A stretch of DNA of 64,000 bases from Antilocapra americana (taxonomy: Eukaryota > Chordata > Mammalia > Artiodactyla > Antilocapridae): assembly GCA_007570785.1 (NCBI GenBank), contig ML662474.1, positions 26,847 to 90,846 of the forward strand, read 5' to 3'. The notes under the pieces were generated by a model. The model saw nothing but the letters and a program-made list of their open reading frames with translations. It had not been told where the DNA came from and did not search any database. The translations under genes were made by a program, and so were the position numbers. The stretch's first letter is position 1. Every line of letters begins with the position of its first letter. Shown one piece after another: positions 57,076 through 64,000 of this stretch.

Positions 57076-59230
57076 TCATCATATTTCTAGCAGGCATTTT
57101 TCATGATATTTATAGCAGCATACAATAGTATAAATATATTTTCTTCAAGTGTACATTGATGGAAATTAAATCCAGTCAGCACCTGCATGACTTTCTCATG
57201 GACATTGATGTTTCTAGATAAATACTCAACCTCTCTCCTAATCAGCACCAACCTGTTCTTCATACTTTAGCAGTAGGTTAAATGACTACCACTGTGCCTA
57301 GTACTTCTCAAACTTGTTGCAAAAATGTTCAGGAGGGTCAAGTGGTAAAGATCCTAGTCAGCCATTTGATCTGTATGCCAATGATCTCTGTGTCCATTTT
57401 GAACTTTCTAGTACCCCAACTCTACAGTTCCTTGTTAATGTGATAAACACTGAAATGATTACCTTATGCCTGGAGTCGTGAGGAAAAATAAATCAGTGTC
57501 ACGTGTTCATGGGCCTGTTCACTCCAAACACGAAGACAAAACAAGCTCTGAAGCATCTTTAAAGTTCCCAGTAATTTCTGGGAGATGACATGTAGGACAT
57601 GAAAGAAAAAGCAGACAACAACAACAACAAAACTAAAAACTTAGAAAACTGAATAGTTCTGACACAGAGATTTATGTTCTTCTCTGCACTCTACTCAATC
57701 TACCTACCTATTTCTCCTGATTAAGGTGTTAGATGGCAATAAAGAATGGTTCTTCTCCCATATGATAATTTACACCAACCCAGGTTTGATGCATGATACA
57801 GGGTGTTCAGGGCTGGTGCACCTGGATGACCCAGAGGGATGGTGTTAGCAGGGAGGTGAGGGGGGTGTTCTGGAAGGGGAACACATATATACCCTTGGTG
57901 GATTTATGTCAATGTATGTGAAAACCAACATAATAATATAAAGAAAATAAAAACTTCCTTGAATCGGTTACAATAAAAAAAGGATCTTTTCTTGTTGTGT
58001 GGTTTAAAAAAAATGGACAGCACTGAATTGTGAAGTATGTCATATTTCTAGGTGTTTACATTTTTGTTGAAACTGTCACTTCTTGATTCATCACTGTCCA
58101 CAATATTATAAACCACTCTCATTCACAAGAACAACTTTGAAATTTCAGAAAGACAGTCGGGAGCATGGAGCTTGTAAAGACTGCTTTGAATTAAAAAATA
58201 TGAAATAAAATACACGGGTTAGCTTTTCTTCATCTCTACACATCTAACTTAATGGAGTAGCAAATGGCACACACTGGTTTTCTTACCTGAAAATATAAGA
58301 AGAAGCCAGATGGTCTCTACTCTGTGGGGTTGCATAGAATCGGACAAGACTTAGAACACACAAGCACATCTAATTTAGGACCAAATTCAAAAATGTCCTT
58401 TCTTTTATTATCAAAATTCATGTGTTTGCAATGAAGGGTTAAACTTTTTTTCCCCTAAATTATCTCTACATCTTTTATAGACTGCTGCCTGTTTTTTTTT
58501 TTTTTTTTTCTCCTTCGGGGAGAAAGGAGAAATAGCTTATCCTTTGTGAAGTGAGTTGTCATCCTTTTCTCTATTCATGTTCTGAGACTGATTTCCTCTT
58601 ACCTGAAACAAGGATTGCATCATTTCTTGGCTTTTCTTTTTTTATACTCTTTGCGAATATTAACCACTAACTTAACTATCAATAAGGAGCACAAGAGAAA
58701 GCTCTTCAACTGAGAGGAAAGAACAAGGTAGAATGCTGTATCTTTTTGATGAGGTCATGCTGCCTTCCTGATGTTTTCTTCTACCACTTTCTGCAGGTTT
58801 TCCTCCTTCTTCGATTTCCTAGGTTGACTTTACCCATGAAATCAGAATATGTTCTATCACAGCTGTATCTCTAAGCAAAGGGTAAAACCTATAAGGGACT
58901 GTTAGGAATCTATCAGGATTGTCAATTGACAGACAGATAAGAGAGTACTATATCAGTGCCCTTTCCCTGAAAACCTAGGTAAGGAAAGGAGGACTGTTTT
59001 GAGGCTGAAAGCCTGCTGTCAACAGAAGATGTGTGTATTGCATTGCGTCGGGTTTCAAAACAATGTGCCCCATGCCAGATTGGTTCAATAAATGCTATCT
59101 CAGCCATTTTGGGAACATGTAAGTAATCAAAAAATCTGCATCATTATTTTCCTCTGATTTCTCTCTCTCTGTCTCTGTCTCTCTCTCTTTTTTTGTTTAG
59201 TTGCCCACCCAAATATTTTCTCCTTTTTTA
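57076..59230. other. Unassigned stretch with small L1 and SINE pieces
   Basis: Contains an (ACA)n patch at 57,618-57,632, the L1 3' end below, a SINE remnant at about 58,300-58,370 (TGGGGTTGCATAGAATCGGA), a T20-type tract near 58,492-58,511 and a CT-rich tract at 59,160-59,190. No supported gene. Confidence 0.6.
57755..57960 (+). mobile_element. L1 3' terminus
   Basis: Sense: CCAGGTTTGATGCATGATAC, ACAGGGTGTTCAGGGCTGGT, CTGGATGACCCAGAGGGATG, ATACCCTTGGTGGATTTATG. Confidence 0.93.
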
Positions 59231-60315
59231 ACATTATTAAATTAATTAATTAATTTATTTATTACATTATCATGTTGATTTTGCCATAAATTGACATGAC
59301 TCTGCCATGAGTATACATATACTCCCCTTTCAGAACCCCCTTCCCACATCCCTCCTGATTCCTTCTCTCTGGATCATCCCGGTACACCAGCCCTGCGATT
59401 CAAATCTGGGCTGGTGATTGATTTCACATATGATAATGAACAGATTTCAATTCCATTCTCTCATATCATCCCACGCTTGCCCTCTCCCATAGAGTTCAAA
59501 AGACAGTTCTATACATCTACATTTTTTTTGCTGTCTCGCATACAGGGTTATCTTTACTGTCTTTCTAAATCCCATATATATACATACATTAGTATATTGT
59601 GTTTTTGTTTTTCCTTTTGGCTTACTTCACTCTGTATCATTGGCTCCAGTTTCATGCACCTGATTAGAACTGCTTCAAATGTATGCTTTTTAAGGGCTGA
59701 GTAATATCCCATTGTGTATATGTACCACAGCTTTCTTTTCCATTCATCTGTTGATGGACAACAAAGTTGCTTCCATGTTCTGGCTATTGTAAACAATGTG
59801 GTGATGAATATTAGGATACACGTGTCTCTTTCAGTTCTGGTTTCCTCAGTGTCTATGTCCAGCAGTGGAACTGCTGGGGCACATAGCAGTTCTATTTCCA
59901 GTTTTTTAAGGAATCTCCACACTGCTCTCCATAGTGGCTGTGCTAGTTTGCATTCCCACCAACAGTGTAAGAGGGTTCCCTTTTCCCCACATCCTCTCCA
60001 GCATTTATTGCTTGTAGACTTTTGGATGACAGCCATTCTGACTGGTGTAAAGTGCTGCCTCATTGTGGTTTTGCTTTGCATTTCTCTGATAATAAATGAT
60101 GTTGAGCATCTTTTCGTGTCTTTGTTACCCATTTTTATGTCTTCTTTGGAGAAACGTCTGTTAAATTCTTCGGCCCACTTTTTGAGTGGCTTGCTTATTT
60201 TTCTGGAATGGAGCTGCAGGTGTTGCTTGTATATTTTTGTGATTAATTGTTTGTCTGTTGCTTCACTTGCTATTGTTTTCTTCCATTCTGAAAGCGCCTT
60301 TTTTATCTTGCTATA
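59230..60315 (-). mobile_element. L1 ORF2 C-terminus and 3' UTR
   Basis: The longest L1 remnant here: a 192-codon minus frame (59,554-60,132) contains [40 protein letters not shown] and [16 protein letters not shown], the standard C-terminal end of mammalian L1 ORF2. The 202-codon plus frame at 59,714-60,322 is its antisense shadow. The 3' end is at about 59,230 in an AT-rich tract. Confidence 0.95.
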
Positions 60316-60317
60316 TC

Positions 60318-60500
60318 ACTGATGAACATCGATGCACAAATCCTTAACAAAACGCTAGCAAATAGAATCGAACAATGCATAAAAAGGTCATATGTCATGT
60401 TCAAGTAGGCTTTATCCCAGGGATGCAAGAATTCTTCAATATTCACAAATCAATCAATGCAATACACCATATTAACAAATTGAAAAATAAAAATTACATG
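60318..60500 (+). mobile_element. Sense L1 reverse-transcriptase fragment in an antisense L1
   Basis: GATGAACATCGATGCACAAA, CTTTATCCCAGGGATGCAAG, CAATACACCATATTAACAAA: this is the RT-domain part of ORF2 in sense. It sits between two antisense ORF2 blocks and replaces the roughly 180 bp expected there. Confidence 0.9.
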
Positions 60501-60915
60501 ATTATCCTCTAGGAATTTTATAGTTTCTGGTCTTTGTTTGGATCCTTAATCCATTTTGAGTTTATTTTTTGTGATTTGTTTTATTTATTTATTTATTTAT
60601 TTTTTATTAGTTTTCCCATACAATACCATGATATCACCATGGTTTTACATATGTGAATGATTTTTGAAAGTGTTCTAGTTTCGTTTTTTTTTTTTTTTTT
60701 TTTTACAATTGGCTGTCCAGTTTTCCCAGCACCACATGTTAAAGAGATTGTCTTTTCTCCATTGTATATTCTTTCCTCCTTTGTCAAAGATAAGGTGTCG
60801 ATAGGTGTGTGGATTTATCTCTGGGCTTTCTATTTTGTTCCATTGATCTATTTTTCTGTCTTTGTGCCAGTACCATACTGTCTTGATGACTGTGGATTTT
60901 TGAGATCTCTTTTAG
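60500..60915 (-). mobile_element. L1 ORF2 middle part with a tiny nested L1 end
   Basis: Antisense ORF2: CTCTAGGAATTTTATAGTTT, TTTTCCCAGCACCACATG, TCCATTGATCTATTTTTCTG. At about 60,570-60,655 a (TTTA)n tract and CCATACAATACCATGATATC mark a very short, separate L1 3' end inside it. Confidence 0.85.
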
Positions 60916-61149
60916 ATTAAGACTGATCATCACCTAACTTCATCTTACCATCATAATAACTCTGTGAACTGATGTTATCAACTAAAATATGGCATTCTGT
61001 ATATTTTAAGTATGGAAATAAGGTAGACAGTTTTACTCTAAGATCACTAAAGTACACACATGAAAGATTTATGGCAATGTATGGAGAACCCACTACAATA
61101 TTGTAGTGAGCCTCCAATTAAAATTCAAATATATATATATATAATTTAA

Positions 61150-63949
61150 ATTATATATGTACTCAAATGGACATGGCTAGGACAGGCACTGAGATTTGGA
61201 AGAGTACAAAGTTCTTTGGAAAAAGGCAGAGCCTGAGAAGAAGAAGCAGAGAAAGAGAGTCTGCTTCACTGGAAAATTGGTCCACACATTTGAGAAGGCG
61301 ATAGGGGAAGGTGCTGCACTCATGCAGCCTAGGACCATCCCATCAGCCGGAATAAACCCTCCCCAAGTGTGGCACACATTTCTCATGTGAGAGAAATGAC
61401 TGACTAAGGTAGACTCTCAGCATGAAACTCAGGTGTCCTAGGATATGGGGAGTGAGCACTGAATCAGTCCAGGCACTTTGAGACTTCATGATGGTGCACA
61501 AGATTGAGGAAAGCTTAAGGGTGAGATGCATGTGTGCACCACTCTACAAGATTTTCTCTGTAAGGGAGGGGATTGGGAAGCAAAGATTGTGGGCTGCTTG
61601 CATGCAGGGACCCTGTGACAGTTATAGACAGGGATATCCCAGGGGTGTATCAGAGTCTGCTGCTTTTCAGGATCCAAGGACTAGGAAAATGCAGTCCTGC
61701 CTAAGGCACACCTACTTGTGGCAAAAGTCCTGCTATGAATTTCTCTCATTCTCTCAGTTTGCAACATTTGCTGTGGCAGAGAGGGGCAAAGATATGTGTG
61801 TTTACATAACAAGAGTGTCTGACAGTCTCAACAGAGAAGAATCACTGAAATTTCTCTTGATGATCATAAAGGAAATCAACGCCAGAACTCTCAGAGGGAA
61901 ACTCGGCTCTATTTTATTTTGTTATTATTATTATGTATTTTTTATAATATCGTGTTGGTTTTGCCATACATTGACATGAATCTGCCATGGGTATTCAAAT
62001 GTTCCCCATCCAGGCCCCCCCTGTGTCGAACCGATGCACCAGCCCTGAACATCAAACCTGGGCTGGTGATTGATTTCACCTATGATAATTAACATGTTTC
62101 AGTGCCGTTCTCTCATATCATCTCACACTTGCCCTCTCCCATAGAGTCCAAAAGAGGGTTCTATATATCTGCATTTCTGTTGCTGTCTCGCATACAGAGT
62201 TATCGTTACTCTCTTTCTTCATTAAATATATAGGCATTAGTATACTGTATTGTTGTTTTCCCTTCTATGTTACTTCACTCTGTAGAATAGGCTCCAGTTT
62301 TTTTTCACCTTAGTGGAACTGATTCACATGTACTCTTTTTAAAGGCTGAGTAATATTCCATTGTCTATATGCACCACAGCTTTGTGACCCATTCATCTGA
62401 TGATGGGCTACTAGGTTGCTTGCACGTCCTGGCTATTGTAAACAATGTGGCGATGAACATTGGCATACTCGTGTTTCTTTCAATTCTGGTTTTCTCAGTG
62501 TGTATGCCCAGCAGTGGGATTGCTGGGTCACATGGCAGTTCTATTTCCAGTTTTTAAGGAATCTCCACACTGTTTTCCATAATGACTGTAGTAGTTTGCA
62601 TTCCCACCAACAGTGTAGGAGGGTTCCCTTTTCCCCACATCCTCTGTAGCATTTATTGCTTGTAGACTGTTGGATGGCAGTCATTCTGACTGGTGTAAAG
62701 TGGTACCTCATTGTGGTTTTGCTTTGCATTTCTCTGATAATGAGGGATGTTGAGCATCTTTTCATGTGTTTGTTAGCCATTTTTATGACTTCTTTGCAGA
62801 AATGTCTGTTTAGTTCTTTGATCTACTTTTTGATTGAGTCATTTGTTTTTCTGGAATGGAGCTGCAGGAGTTGCTTGTATATTTTAACTGGGTGCGCTGG
62901 AGGTCCCTTGGGCCATCCTGTAAAGGGGTCCGTGGACTGTGGGTGTGTAGGCTAGCCAGGGATATCTGAATTGTAACTCAAGCTACCACAGCATAGAGAC
63001 AGCAACAGACAGAGAGCTTTGGCATTTAGCAAGTCAGTGATGCCTGGGCTGGAATCAAGCCCTCTTGGAGCATTTGAAAGGGAAATGTTTCATTGGATAC
63101 AAGGGAGGCATAAGCCGTGGTTCCAGGGTGGGCAGGCCTACCAGAGTGTCATCTATGTTGAGGCTCCATGTGAGTGGGTTAGTAAAGTAGAGTGCTGATG
63201 GGAGGAGTGCCTCACTTCTTTTTTTTTGATGTCACATTCTTTGCTAAATTTAAGGAAGAACTCTTTGGATCCATGCACGTCTTCTCAGATACTACATCAG
63301 ACACAGGCCTGTCAAACTCTCTGTGGCCATCTGGATGATAGGTGTCTATTTAGCCTTTTCCTCCCACAGTGAGATAAATTTGGAGGAAGTGAAAACAGTT
63401 ACAATCAGAAAACTACCCATACAATGAGCAAAAGCACATGCGTCAGGAGGTCATGGTCCCAGCGGGAGGCCGGAAATCGGTTGCTGTGTTTTCGATGAGA
63501 GCACAAAATGAACAAGGAATGATCTTGAGAGGTGCATGTCCAGAAAGTGGTACTCCAAGTCACCTTTTCCCATATCCATTACTATTTCTGTGTGGTTTCT
63601 GGAAAGAAAGCACAAGGGATGGAATGACGGCAGTGTGATAGGCACTGTGAACCAGTTCAAAGTGATGGAACTATGCAGAACACAGGTGCATATCATTCAG
63701 CTGTCCCCGGTAAGTACTTTCAACCCTTCCCACCTCTTTATAGGACAGTCCCCCTTATGAACAAATCCCAAGATCTGGAACATTTGACAGTAGTCATACG
63801 TGTAGAGGACATTGACTTGATGAACAAATGAGTGAAAGAGAGTAACTTGAGGAACATAAAAAGGGAAGATAGATGCTTACCAAAGCCCATTATCCTATAC
63901 ATTAGTGCCTATAGTTCTGCACAGACCCAAGCTTCCTTTAGGGTTTTAG

Positions 63950-63950
<1 letters not shown>
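61150..63950 (+). repeat. Copy D of the multicopy ~3-kb unit
   Basis: Begins ACTCAAATGGACATGGCTAG (as in C at about 52,235) and follows C order: GAGAAATGACTGACTAAG, TGTGTTTACATAAC block, AAGCAAGTCAGTGATGCC block, CACATCAGACACAGGCCTGT, ATGAACAAATCCCAAGATC. An L1 at 61,905-62,888 interrupts it. The 163-codon frame at 61,488-61,979 reads ERGKDMCVYITRVSDSLNRE and then EESLKFLLMIIKEIN before running into the L1; C has a related but shorter frame at 52,833-53,057. I do not recognise the sequence. Confidence 0.78.
61905..62888 (-). mobile_element. L1 3' end inserted in copy D
   Basis: The antisense L1 3' end starts in a T-rich tract (ATTTTATTTTGTTATT), passes TTGACATGAATCTGCCATGG and CAGCCCTGAACATCAAACC, and carries a 79-codon ORF2 C-terminal frame at 62,541-62,780 ([20 protein letters not shown]). 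Copy C is uninterrupted at the equivalent place (about 52,960). Confidence 0.93.

Positions 63951-64000
<50 letters not shown>
63951..64000. repeat. (GT)n microsatellite at window end
   Basis: Uninterrupted GT dinucleotides for at least 50 bp, running off the window. Copy C has only a short GT run (about 54,026-54,042) at the matching place. Confidence 0.97.

Noticed and set aside
59714..60322. 202-codon plus-strand open frame, the longest in the window
   Set aside because: It is the exact antisense of L1 ORF2 C-terminal sequence, which itself reads as protein on the minus strand.

Overview
Organism and locus. This is nuclear DNA of a ruminant, most likely Bos or a close bovid. It is full of BovB (RTE) retrotransposon pieces, tRNA-derived Bov-tA/ART2A SINEs and the artiodactyl L1 3' end. 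No stretch looks bacterial, viral or organellar. The one host gene I recognise is an HSFY (heat shock transcription factor, Y-linked) copy on the minus strand at 19.4-21.1 kb. HSFY is known to be highly amplified on the cattle Y chromosome, so I infer the male-specific region of a bovid Y; the inverted, multicopy architecture agrees.

Layout. The dominant structure is a large, diverged inverted repeat. The left arm (about 3.04-19.33 kb) reappears reverse-complemented as the right arm (about 31.06-46.67 kb), round a spacer of about 11.7 kb. The HSFY pseudogene sits at the left edge of the spacer, its polyadenylation signal about 60 bp from the inner end of the left arm. Sampled stretches match at about 85-93%, so the arms are not kept near-identical by gene conversion. 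They differ by datable insertions: an L1 holding a nested 1.46-kb retrocopy (left), a 590-bp unidentified insert (left), and L1s at 33.5-34.7 kb and 41.5-41.96 kb (right). The rest of the spacer holds an L1 5' region, SINEs, nested BovB copies and a third, older fragment of arm sequence at 27.1 kb.

The outer ends carry copies of a roughly 3-kb unit I cannot name, led by a degenerate 55-60-bp tandem repeat: copy A (minus, 0.6-5.95 kb), B (plus, 43.9-46.7), C (plus, 51.6-55.1) and D (plus, 61.15 to about 63.95). A is closer to C than to B, its structural partner in the inverted repeat. A is split by a 1.93-kb duplicate of arm sequence, flanked by a 44-bp direct repeat whose unoccupied form survives in C.

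Function. I find no intact protein-coding gene. HSFY has an in-frame stop inside its DNA-binding domain plus two frameshifts. All other long reading frames are L1 or BovB remnants, their antisense shadows, or open frames without recognisable relatives. Functional interest lies in Y amplicon history: repeated duplication, inversion and retrotransposition round an HSFY copy.
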